Assembly (NCBI RefSeq): GCF_001591165.1
Contig: NZ_BCUG01000008.1
Location: forward strand, 62,001 to 126,000
DNA from: Thauera butanivorans NBRC 103042
Lineage (GTDB): Bacteria; Pseudomonadota; Gammaproteobacteria; Burkholderiales; Rhodocyclaceae
DNA length: 64,000 bases
Direction: 5' to 3'
Numbering within the stretch: the stretch's first letter is position 1; each line of letters opens with the position of its first letter. Below are positions 51,436-59,151 of this stretch, piece by piece. The position numbers were made by a program, and so were the translations under genes. A model generated the notes under the pieces. That model saw only the letters and a list, made by a program, of their open reading frames with translations, searched no databases and had not been told where the DNA came from.

Positions 51436-52225
51436 AGCCGTGCGCGGCCGCTACGCGGCGATCGCGCTGGTCACCGCGTTCGCGGGCGCATTCCCGCCGG
51501 CGCACGCCGCGACGTCCGACGAATCCCGCCTCCTGGCCGCCTTGCAGAAGGCCCATCCCGGCACGCGCTTCACCGAGGTCACGCGCTCCCCGGTGGCCGG
51601 CCTTTTTGAGGTCTGGATGGACGGCAACGTCGCCTACGTCTCGGCCAACACCCCGCGCTATTTCCTGTTCGGCCGGCTGTTCGACACCGATACCCTGCGG
51701 GACCTCACCGGCCCGAAGCTGGCGCAGGCCGCGCGCACCGGCAGCTCGGGCGAATCGGCCGGCGTGCAAGCACCAATCCCTCCGGTTGCCTTCGACCAGT
51801 TGCCGCTCGCCGATGCGATCAAGACGGTGCACGGCAAGGGCGAGCGCCGGCTCGCCGTCTTCAGCGATCCCAACTGCCCCTACTGCAGGCAGTTGGAGCC
51901 GGAGCTCGCGAGCCTCGACAACGTCACCGTCTACACCTTCCTCGTGCCCTTTCAGGGCGAGACCAAACCGATCGCGGTGTGGTGCGCGGCCGATCGTGAG
52001 CAGGCCTGGGAGCGCCTGATGCTCCAGGGCGACGAGACGCTCCTCAGCCCCGGCGCAACCTGCGAGCACCCCATCGCCCGCAACTTGGAGTTGGCCCGCC
52101 GCCTCGGCGTGCAAGGCACGCCCACCCTGGTCTGGGCAGATGGCACGCGTACCGAAGGCTTGGTGGGGCGCACGGTACTGAAGGCACGACTCGCCCAGGC
52201 CGGCATCCCGGAGCGGCAACCATGA
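51422..52225 (+). CDS. dsbC: DsbC-type disulfide isomerase
   Basis: 267 residues. Exported ([17 protein letters not shown]). DsbC fold: N-terminal dimerisation region, then [17 protein letters not shown] with CPYC active site near 155-158, a cis-Pro QGTPTLVW loop, and other cysteines for internal bonds (VWCAAD). Start ATG 51422 lies inside traB; longer readings from 51359 are rejected. It helps fold cysteine-rich transfer proteins such as TraN, TraU and TraH. Confidence 0.88.
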   Translation: MATTEAVRGRYAAIALVTAFAGAFPPAHAATSDESRLLAALQKAHPGTRFTEVTRSPVAGLFEVWMDGNVAYVSANTPRYFLFGRLFDTDTLRDLTGPKLAQAARTGSSGESAGVQAPIPPVAFDQLPLADAIKTVHGKGERRLAVFSDPNCPYCRQLEPELASLDNVTVYTFLVPFQGETKPIAVWCAADREQAWERLMLQGDETLLSPGATCEHPIARNLELARRLGVQGTPTLVWADGTRTEGLVGRTVLKARLAQAGIPERQP

Positions 52226-52809
52226 AGGCCCTTGTCCTGCGCATCGCCACGGCCTGCCTGCTCCTCCCCCTGAGCGCCTGCATGAACATGTCGGGACTGG
52301 GCGGCGACTCGAAGTACGCCTGCAAGGCTCCCGAAGGGGTCGCCTGCGAATCGGTGTCGGGCACCTATGCCAACGCCCTTCAGCACAACCTGCCCAGCCA
52401 GCGGGCGCGGCGCTCCCCCGCCGTGCAGAAAGAGGAATCCGGCGAGCGGGCGCCTCTAGCGACGATGCGCGCCGCATCGTCCGCAGCCGCCGACGATGCC
52501 GTTCCCGGCGTGACGCCCGCCCCCCTGCGCTCCCAGGCCCGCGTGCTGCGCCTGTGGATCAAGCCCTGGGAAGACGCGGACGGTGACCTGTACGACCAGG
52601 GCTACGTGTATGTGCAAGTCGACAATGGCCAATGGCTGATCGACCACCTGCAGCGCCAGATCCTCGACGCCTATGCGCCATTGAAGCCGCCGCCCCAGTC
52701 CGCGCCTGATGGCGCCACCGACGCGAACCCCGGGGGCAACTCGCCGGCCGCACCGGGCTTGCTGCAGCGGCCGCCCATCACCGGACCCGGCGCCAGCCGC
52801 GCACAGTGA
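52222..52809 (+). CDS. traV: TraV lipoprotein
   Basis: 195 residues. Lipobox LSAC (Cys near 17), [21 protein letters not shown] with the pair of conserved cysteines of TraV, a linker, then a short helical C-terminus rich in Pro. It anchors the core complex in the outer membrane with TraK and TraB. Overlaps the DsbC-type gene by 4 bases and is 7 bases from traC. Confidence 0.9.
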   Translation: MKALVLRIATACLLLPLSACMNMSGLGGDSKYACKAPEGVACESVSGTYANALQHNLPSQRARRSPAVQKEESGERAPLATMRAASSAAADDAVPGVTPAPLRSQARVLRLWIKPWEDADGDLYDQGYVYVQVDNGQWLIDHLQRQILDAYAPLKPPPQSAPDGATDANPGGNSPAAPGLLQRPPITGPGASRAQ

Positions 52810-52816
52810 GGACGTC

Positions 52817-55378
52817 ATGAGCACCCCGCATCTCGACACCCCTACACCCCGCAGCCGCCGCGAGGCGCCGCGCTTCCCCTTCGGCCAGCCGGTGGAGACG
52901 CCGGCCGAGCAGTTCGCCAACTGGCTCCCCTACTCCGCCTACCTCGCCACTGAGAAGATTTTCGTGAACCGCGACAGCATGGGCTTCCTACTGGAAGTCA
53001 TGCCCCAGTCCGGCGCCGACGAGCGCATGGCGGAAGTCTTGGTCTCCCTCTACGCCAACTGCCCGACCGGCACTGGCATCCAGTTCCACCTCTTCGCCTC
53101 GCCCCAGGTGCACGAGCCCTTGCGCCGCTACGCCAACCTGCGGGTCGAGGACGCGACCCAGGCCGAACAGGCCAAAGCTTGGGGCCGCCCGGCCCGTAAC
53201 GGCAACCTGTTTCGGAAGCTCGCCCGCCAGCGCGTCGGCCACCTGCTGCAAGGCGCGCAGAAGTCGCTCACGGCGGGCTTCCACTACACGATCCGGGACT
53301 TTCGCCTGATGCTCTCCGTCGCCTTCCCGGGCGACGCAGAAGACCTCAACCGGCGCGACGAATTGATGGCGCTGCGCGACTCGATGTCCTCGACGCTGCG
53401 CTCGGCCTCCCTCCCGAACCGTGTCTGCGACGCAGCGGACCTGATCAACTGGTGCGCCCTCTTCACCAACCCCGATCGCATTTCGCAGACCGACGCCCCG
53501 GACCTGCACTACGACGACGGGCGCGAGCTGCGCGACCAGATCGTCGACTTCGACACCATCCAGGACCCGCACCCGGGCGGCCTCACCTTGTGGAAGGAAG
53601 CGAGCCCCGATGTGCTGGAAGCGCGCTTCTACTCGATCAAGAGCTTCCCGGAACGCTTCGCGCTGTGGCAGATGGGTTCCCTCATCGGCGACCTGATGCA
53701 GCCGGCGCTGCAGTACAGCGCGCCCTTCCTGCTGACCCTGGGCGTGCATGTGCTCGACCCCAACGTCACCAAGTCGGTGGTGACCGCCAACCACGTGCGG
53801 GCGACGCAGAACGCCAAGTCCAAGATGGCCGACGTCATGCCCGACGTGAAGAAGAAACTGGACGACTGGACCGCCGCAGCGGACGCCGTCGACACCGGCG
53901 GCAGCCTGGTGAGCCTCTACCACCAGTTGGCGCTCTTCACCGCCCCCGGGAAAGCGGTCGCCGCCCACGAAGCCGCCAACGCGATCTGGCGCGGCCGCGG
54001 CTTTCAGTTGAACGCCGACGCCTACATGCACCGCCAGGCGCTGCTGGCGAGCCTCCCCATGACGCTGACCGAGAAGTTCCACAAGGACCTGGTGAAGATG
54101 CGCCGGGTCACGCGCAAGACCATGGCCAACGCCATCCACATGGCGCCGCTGATCGCGGAGTGGCGCGGCACGCGCACCCCGGCCCTGGTCTTCGGCGGCC
54201 GGCGTGGCCAGTTGATGACGCTGGACATCTTCGACAACGACCTGGGCAACTACAACTTCGCCATCATCGGCGCGCCCGGCTCCGGCAAGTCGGTGCTGAT
54301 GAACGAGATGGCGTGGTCCTACCGTGCCATCGGCGCCAAGGTCTGGATGCTCGACCTCGGGCGCTCCTTCGAGAAGCTGTGCCGCAAGGCCCAGGGCACC
54401 TACATCGAGTTCCGCCCGGACGTCGGCATCTGCCTCGACCCGTTCACCCACATCGTCGACATCAATGAAGACATCGACATGCTGGTGCCCGGCATCGCGA
54501 AGATGTGCTCGATGCAGCACGCGCTCGAAGAGGTCCAGTACAAGGCGATCTCGGCGATGGTCTTGAAGCTCTGGCGCGAATACGGGAACGGGCTGCGCAT
54601 CACGGGACTGCGCGATGCCTTCAAGGGCGGGACCATCGAGGAACTCGGCGTGGTCAATGATCAGCGCATCAAGGACCTCGCCATCATGCTCAACCCCTAT
54701 GCGCGCGGCGGGCAGTACGAGCGCTTCTTCGAGGGCCGAAACAACGTCGATTTCTCCAACGACTTCATCGTCATTGAGAACGAGGAGCTGAAGCGCCGGC
54801 CCGACCTCCATGCGGTGGTCAATATCCTGCTGCTGCACCGGATCACCGGCGAGATGTACCTCACCCGCAACCGGCGCAAGGTGCTGTTCGTCGACGAGCT
54901 GAAGCAACAGCTGGGGGACATCGGCGCCGACGATCCCGTCAAGGCAGCCGTGATCGAGGAGGCGGCCCGACGCGCCCGCAAGTACGGCGGCGCCTTGGGC
55001 ACGGCGACACAAAGTGCCGACGACTTTTACGGCTCGGCGCAGATGGAAGCTGCTTTCAACTGTTCCGACTGGGTCTTCCTGCTGCGCCAGAAGCCCGAGT
55101 CCATCGAGATGCTCGACCGCAAGGGCCGGCTCACCATGGACGAGCCGAAAAAGCGCCTCTTGAACTCGCTGCGCACCGAGGCCGGCGTGTTCTCCGAGCT
55201 CTACATCTCCTCGCCGGTGGGCGAAGGCGTGGCCCGCGCCATCCTCGATCCGGCCACCCACCTGCTGTTCTCCAACAAGCTCGAGGACAACGCGCCCATC
55301 GACGAATTGCGCGCCCAGGGCCTGTCGATCGATGAGGCGATCAGCGAACTGTTGCGGCGCCGGGGGCACGCGGTATGA
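52817..55378 (+). CDS. traC: TraC, VirB4-like ATPase
   Basis: 853 residues, standard size. Walker A IIGAPGSGKSVLM about 490-502 and Walker B VLFVDELKQQLGD near 695, in the usual TraC order. Peripheral inner membrane ATPase needed for pilus extension. ATG 52817 is the right start (GTGAGGACG upstream); the open frame begins 108 bases earlier inside traV without support. Overlaps trbI by 4 bases. Confidence 0.95.
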   Translation: MSTPHLDTPTPRSRREAPRFPFGQPVETPAEQFANWLPYSAYLATEKIFVNRDSMGFLLEVMPQSGADERMAEVLVSLYANCPTGTGIQFHLFASPQVHEPLRRYANLRVEDATQAEQAKAWGRPARNGNLFRKLARQRVGHLLQGAQKSLTAGFHYTIRDFRLMLSVAFPGDAEDLNRRDELMALRDSMSSTLRSASLPNRVCDAADLINWCALFTNPDRISQTDAPDLHYDDGRELRDQIVDFDTIQDPHPGGLTLWKEASPDVLEARFYSIKSFPERFALWQMGSLIGDLMQPALQYSAPFLLTLGVHVLDPNVTKSVVTANHVRATQNAKSKMADVMPDVKKKLDDWTAAADAVDTGGSLVSLYHQLALFTAPGKAVAAHEAANAIWRGRGFQLNADAYMHRQALLASLPMTLTEKFHKDLVKMRRVTRKTMANAIHMAPLIAEWRGTRTPALVFGGRRGQLMTLDIFDNDLGNYNFAIIGAPGSGKSVLMNEMAWSYRAIGAKVWMLDLGRSFEKLCRKAQGTYIEFRPDVGICLDPFTHIVDINEDIDMLVPGIAKMCSMQHALEEVQYKAISAMVLKLWREYGNGLRITGLRDAFKGGTIEELGVVNDQRIKDLAIMLNPYARGGQYERFFEGRNNVDFSNDFIVIENEELKRRPDLHAVVNILLLHRITGEMYLTRNRRKVLFVDELKQQLGDIGADDPVKAAVIEEAARRARKYGGALGTATQSADDFYGSAQMEAAFNCSDWVFLLRQKPESIEMLDRKGRLTMDEPKKRLLNSLRTEAGVFSELYISSPVGEGVARAILDPATHLLFSNKLEDNAPIDELRAQGLSIDEAISELLRRRGHAV

Positions 55379-55755
55379 AAGCGAGCGTTCTCCACTGGCT
55401 CGCCCATGGCTTGGTGACGCTGTTCGTGGTGGCCGCATCGCTCGCAGCCTACGACCGCTGGGTGCTGCGGCCGGCCCTGGTCATCGGCGTGGTCGATGTC
55501 GCTGAGGTGTACCGCGCCAAGGAAGCCGAGTTCACCCAGATCCTCACCCAGACGCTCAGTCAGCCCTCCTCGGAGGAAGACCGGCAGAAGGCGCTCTCCA
55601 TGGCGCGTGCCTTCGCCCAGCGCCTGCCGGCCGCCCTTGATGAGCTGCCGCGGGAATGCGGCTGCCTGGTACTCCTCAAGACCGCCGTCGCCGGACCGAC
55701 GCCGAACACCGTCGACCTGACAGCCCGACTGCGCAGAATGGTGGAAGCCCCATGA
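55375..55755 (+). CDS. trbI: TrbI (F-type)
   Basis: 126 residues with one N-terminal membrane anchor (LAHGLVTLFVVAASLAAYD), then VIGVVDVAEVYRAKEAEFTQ, a periplasmic helical segment of the type-F TrbI family. It influences pilus retraction in F. Overlaps traC by 4 and the peptidase gene by 4 bases. Usual position. Confidence 0.85.
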   Translation: MKASVLHWLAHGLVTLFVVAASLAAYDRWVLRPALVIGVVDVAEVYRAKEAEFTQILTQTLSQPSSEEDRQKALSMARAFAQRLPAALDELPRECGCLVLLKTAVAGPTPNTVDLTARLRRMVEAP

Positions 55756-56342
55756 AAGAACCGACCCTGCCGTTGGCACCTCGCGTCCCGGCCCGCTCCC
55801 TCGGGTGGCGCGCCGTCGACCACTTCGCCGACTTCCTGCGCCACGTGCGCCGGCGCTGGTACCTCTATCTGCCGGTCTTCGCGATCTGGGGCCTCGCCTA
55901 TGTGCGGCTCTTCATCGATGCGACGCCGCGCCTGCCCGTACTGTTCAACTGGACGCCCAGCCTGCCCTACCGGGTCGCGCTGCTGGTCGAGGATGCCGGT
56001 GAGCTACATCGCGGCGACTACGTGGTGTTCGCCTTCGCGGGCGCAGCGCAGGCCGACTACCCCGGCTTGCGCGGCCAGCCTTTCTTCAAGATCGTCCGTG
56101 GGCTGCCTGGGGATACGGTCACGGTGCGCGGCCGGATCGTCGCCATCAACGGGATGCCAGTCGGGGTCGCCAAGACCCACGCCCACGACCGGCGCCCTCT
56201 GGCACCGATCGCGCCCACGGTCATTCCGCCCGGCTACTTCTACGTGCAAGGCACCAGCCCCGACTCCTTCGATTCGCGCTACGCAGCGAGCGGGCTGGTT
56301 CGCGCCGATCAAATGATCGGCCGCGCGGTGCCGCTGTTCTAA
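55752..56342 (+). CDS. S26-family signal peptidase of the transfer system (TrhF/TraF type)
   Basis: 196 residues. Anchor helix near 40-55 (LYLPVFAIWGLAYVRL), then TPSLPYRV with the probable nucleophile Ser, RGDYVVFAF, and FFKIVRGLPGD with the catalytic Lys, ending in PGYFYVQGTSPDSFDSRY (box E-like). It is expected to process or cyclise the pilin. ATG 55752 overlaps trbI by 4 bases; the frame opens earlier at 55656 without a ribosome site. Confidence 0.85.
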   Translation: MKEPTLPLAPRVPARSLGWRAVDHFADFLRHVRRRWYLYLPVFAIWGLAYVRLFIDATPRLPVLFNWTPSLPYRVALLVEDAGELHRGDYVVFAFAGAAQADYPGLRGQPFFKIVRGLPGDTVTVRGRIVAINGMPVGVAKTHAHDRRPLAPIAPTVIPPGYFYVQGTSPDSFDSRYAASGLVRADQMIGRAVPLF

Positions 56343-56353
56343 CGGAGGCGGGC

Positions 56354-56755
56354 ATGAAGCATCGCACCGCACTGATGTCGCGGCTCGCCCCCCGGCTCAC
56401 CGCCGTCGTCCTGGTCGCCACCTCCGCCGCTCTGCCGGTGTGGGGACAAACCAGTCCGGCGCACGGCGCGCTGCCGAAATCGGATGCCTACGCCGACGAG
56501 ATGCCGCTCGACGACTACCTGGGCCTCCTGCAGCGGATCGCCCCCGCCGCCGAAGCCGGTGCCCGGGCTTACCTCGCGGCATTCCAGCGGCGCTGCGGCC
56601 GCCCCATGCATACCAGCGAGTTGCGCCGCGCCTTTTCCCAGGGCGACGGCGATCCGGTCCTGCTGGGGCTGATCCGCGCCAGCCACCTGCGGGATGCGGC
56701 GGGAGAAGCCGAATGGGCGCGGCAGGTGCGCTGCCCGGGCGGGAGCACGCCATGA
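56354..56755 (+). CDS. Unknown secreted protein of the transfer operon
   Basis: 133 residues. Signal peptide (LTAVVLVATSAALPVWGQ), then a short helical domain with two cysteines (FQRRCGRPM and VRCPGG), which may form a disulfide. No family recognised. It starts 11 bases after the signal peptidase gene and overlaps traW by 4. Its operon position between TrhF-type peptidase and TraW, plus an export signal, suggest a small periplasmic mating-pair factor. Confidence 0.6.
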   Translation: MKHRTALMSRLAPRLTAVVLVATSAALPVWGQTSPAHGALPKSDAYADEMPLDDYLGLLQRIAPAAEAGARAYLAAFQRRCGRPMHTSELRRAFSQGDGDPVLLGLIRASHLRDAAGEAEWARQVRCPGGSTP

Positions 56756-57384
56756 CCGCACTCAAGATGCTCGTCGTCGCGGCAGGTCTGAGCCTCCTTG
56801 CGCCCACCGCGTTCGCCATGGAGTTGGGCGTCATCGGCCCGACCTACGAGATCAGCGAACCCCACCTGCTGCAGATGATCGAGCGGCGCTTGCGGGACAT
56901 GGAACGCAGCGGCGATCTCAAGCGCCTGGAAGAGCAAGCCCGGGTCCGCGGCATCGAGTCCGTAAAACACCCTCCGCCAGTGGCAGGCCTGCACCCCACC
57001 GAGACCGCGCGGACCTACTACGTCGATCCGAGCTTCACCCTCGATCGCAACATCCTCGGCCCCCAGGGCGAACTGCTGTTTGCCGCCGGGACGCGCAAGA
57101 ACCCGCTGGAGGTGGTGTCGCTGTCCCGGCACCTGCTGTTCTTCGACGCCCGCGACCCGCGTCAAGTCGGCCGGGCGCGGCAGCTGATGGCGTCGTACCG
57201 GGGACGCGTCAAGCCGATCCTGGTGGGCGGTTCCTATCTGGAGCTGATGAAGTCCTGGCGCATCCCCCTCTACTACGACCAGCACGGCCTGCTCACGCGT
57301 CGCCTGGGCATCGCCCAGGTGCCGGCCCTGGTCTCCCAGGAGGGGCTGCGGCTACGGGTCGATGAACTGGAGCTTGCGCGATGA
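56752..57384 (+). CDS. traW: TraW
   Basis: 210 residues, exported (MLVVAAGLSLLAPTAFAM). TraW signature: GVIGPTYEISEPHLLQMI at the mature start and YYVDPSFTLDRNI, then RVKPILVGGSYL and RLGIAQVPALV (thioredoxin-like end). Periplasmic, required with TraU and TrbC for pilus assembly. Overlaps its neighbours by 4 bases on each side. Confidence 0.92.
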   Translation: MTALKMLVVAAGLSLLAPTAFAMELGVIGPTYEISEPHLLQMIERRLRDMERSGDLKRLEEQARVRGIESVKHPPPVAGLHPTETARTYYVDPSFTLDRNILGPQGELLFAAGTRKNPLEVVSLSRHLLFFDARDPRQVGRARQLMASYRGRVKPILVGGSYLELMKSWRIPLYYDQHGLLTRRLGIAQVPALVSQEGLRLRVDELELAR

Positions 57385-58406
57385 CCCGGCAACGTTTGCT
57401 CCTACTACCCTTCGTGCTGGCGCTGCTCCTCGGCCTCGCCACCCTGCCGGCCCGGGCCGCCGGCGCGGCCACCTGCGTCGGCAAGTTCCCCAATCCCATC
57501 ACCGACATCTGCTGGTCTTGCATCCTGCCCATCAGCATCGGCAGCGCCCGCGTCGCCAATTTCGGCGACCAGGAAGACACGGACAACCCGGCCAGCCCGG
57601 TCTGCAGTTGCGGCGTCAATCCGGCCATCGGGCTCTCAATCGGCTTCTGGGAGCCCGCACGGCACGTCGAAGCGGTGCGGAAGCCCTTCTGCCTCGTCTC
57701 CCTGGGCGGCGTCGATCTCGACCCGGGCATCCCGGCACCGGAGGCCGCGCGCTTCACCCGCCCGGAAGGCGACGGCGACGGCGGCAGCTTCTACCAGGCG
57801 CACTTCTACGTGAACCCGGTGATGTACTGGCTGGAGGTGGTGACCGACTTCCCCTGCCTGGAAAGGGGCTCGTTCGACCTCGCCTACCTCACCGAGGTCG
57901 ATCCGCTGTGGAACGACGACGAGCTCACCCTGATCCTCAACCCGGACGCCGTGCTCTTCGCCAATCCGGTCGCCATCGCCGCTTGCGCGGCCGACTGCGT
58001 CGCGGCCTCGGTGGGCTTCGGCCTCAGGGAGCTCTTCTGGTGCGCCGGCTGCCAGGGGGGCATCTACCCGCTCGACGGCCACGTGCCCTACCACCTGGGG
58101 GGCGTGCGCACGGCCGCGCTGATGGCCCAGCGCCTGACCGCGAAGATGCACCGCGAACTGATCGCCTGGGGCTGGCACGGGACGCCCGGCCTGTGCGGAC
58201 CGTACTTCGAGCCAGTCATGGACAAGACCGCCTACAAGACCCAGCTCACCTACCCGATCCCCAACACCGCGAAGGACGCCGGCCGCTGCTGCCAGCCCTT
58301 CGGCCGTACCACCGTGCTCTGGGGTGCCGGCAAGGAATACCCCGTGCGCGGCGAGGACTTCGCCTTCATGTTGTTTCGCAAAAGGAACTGCTGTGTCGGC
58401 TTCTAA
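57381..58406 (+). CDS. traU: TraU
   Basis: 341 residues, exported. Rich in cysteine: KFPNPITDICWSCILPISIG after the signal peptide, SPVCSCG, then LFWCAGCQGG and PGLCGPYFEP, in the TraU pattern. Periplasmic, needed for DNA transfer and stable mating. The trbC start lies inside its final codons. The many cysteines make it a client of the DsbC-type, TrbC and TraF thioredoxin-like proteins. Confidence 0.94.
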   Translation: MTRQRLLLLPFVLALLLGLATLPARAAGAATCVGKFPNPITDICWSCILPISIGSARVANFGDQEDTDNPASPVCSCGVNPAIGLSIGFWEPARHVEAVRKPFCLVSLGGVDLDPGIPAPEAARFTRPEGDGDGGSFYQAHFYVNPVMYWLEVVTDFPCLERGSFDLAYLTEVDPLWNDDELTLILNPDAVLFANPVAIAACAADCVAASVGFGLRELFWCAGCQGGIYPLDGHVPYHLGGVRTAALMAQRLTAKMHRELIAWGWHGTPGLCGPYFEPVMDKTAYKTQLTYPIPNTAKDAGRCCQPFGRTTVLWGAGKEYPVRGEDFAFMLFRKRNCCVGF

Positions 58407-59142
58407 TCTCGCCCTTCCCGCCCTCGCCTTCGCTGCGGCGCTTGTAGCGAGCGCCCAGGCCCTGGCAGAGGACCCGCCGCTGATCACCGATGCGGACATC
58501 GAACGAGCCCGCCGCGAACAGCCCGCGATCTCCGATCAAGACATCGAGCGGGCGCGGCAGCGACACCGCATGCCGAGCGACGCCGAACTGGAAGCCGCGC
58601 CGGTGCCGGCCCGGCCCAACCTCGACGCCCTGCCGACACCGGCGGCCCCTGCCGCGATCGACCTCGATGCGCTGGCGCGGGGCTATGCATCGCAAGCGCA
58701 GGAGATGAGCCGAGCAGAGGGACTGGCGTCCGGGCCGGGACTCCTGGTGTTCGTCAGCCTCTCCATACCGCAGCCCACGCTGCAGCGCCTCATCGACCAG
58801 GCCGCACGCGCCCAGGCTTCGATCGTCCTCCGGGGCTTCGCCGACGGGTCGCTGCGCACCACCGTCGCCTGGGTGCAGCGCCTCATCGGCGACCGGCAAG
58901 TGGCGGTGCAAATCGATCCGCAGGCCTTCGACCGCTATGCCGTCACCCGGGTCCCGACCTTCGTGCTGGTGCGCGATGGCGCCCGACCGGTCCCCTGCGC
59001 CGGTGGCAGCTGCGCGCCGTCCGAGATCTTCCTGCGGACCTCCGGCGACGTGAGCTTGGACTACGCGCTGGAATACATGCAGCGGTCGGCACCCGGGTTC
59101 GCCCCGGCAGCCGACATCTTCCTGAAGCGGATTCGGGGATAG
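58393..59142 (+). CDS. trbC: TrbC (F-type), thioredoxin-like
   Basis: 249 residues with GTG start inside the end of traU (14-bp overlap) and AAAGGA just upstream. Signal peptide, then a linker with near repeats (TDADIERAR, SDQDIERAR), and the TrbC domain: GLLVFVSLSIPQPTLQRLI and VTRVPTFVLV with the cis-Pro. It lacks a C-x-x-C and so may be a chaperone rather than an oxidoreductase. It works with TraW and TraU. The next gene, traN, begins 9 bases on. Confidence 0.88.
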   Translation: MSASNLALPALAFAAALVASAQALAEDPPLITDADIERARREQPAISDQDIERARQRHRMPSDAELEAAPVPARPNLDALPTPAAPAAIDLDALARGYASQAQEMSRAEGLASGPGLLVFVSLSIPQPTLQRLIDQAARAQASIVLRGFADGSLRTTVAWVQRLIGDRQVAVQIDPQAFDRYAVTRVPTFVLVRDGARPVPCAGGSCAPSEIFLRTSGDVSLDYALEYMQRSAPGFAPAADIFLKRIRG

Positions 59143-59151
59143 GAGGCAGAG

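Noticed and set aside
50061-52019. 652-codon plus-strand open frame overlapping traB and the DsbC-type gene
   Set aside because: Out of frame with TraB; Arg/His/Pro-rich translation typical of a wrong frame.
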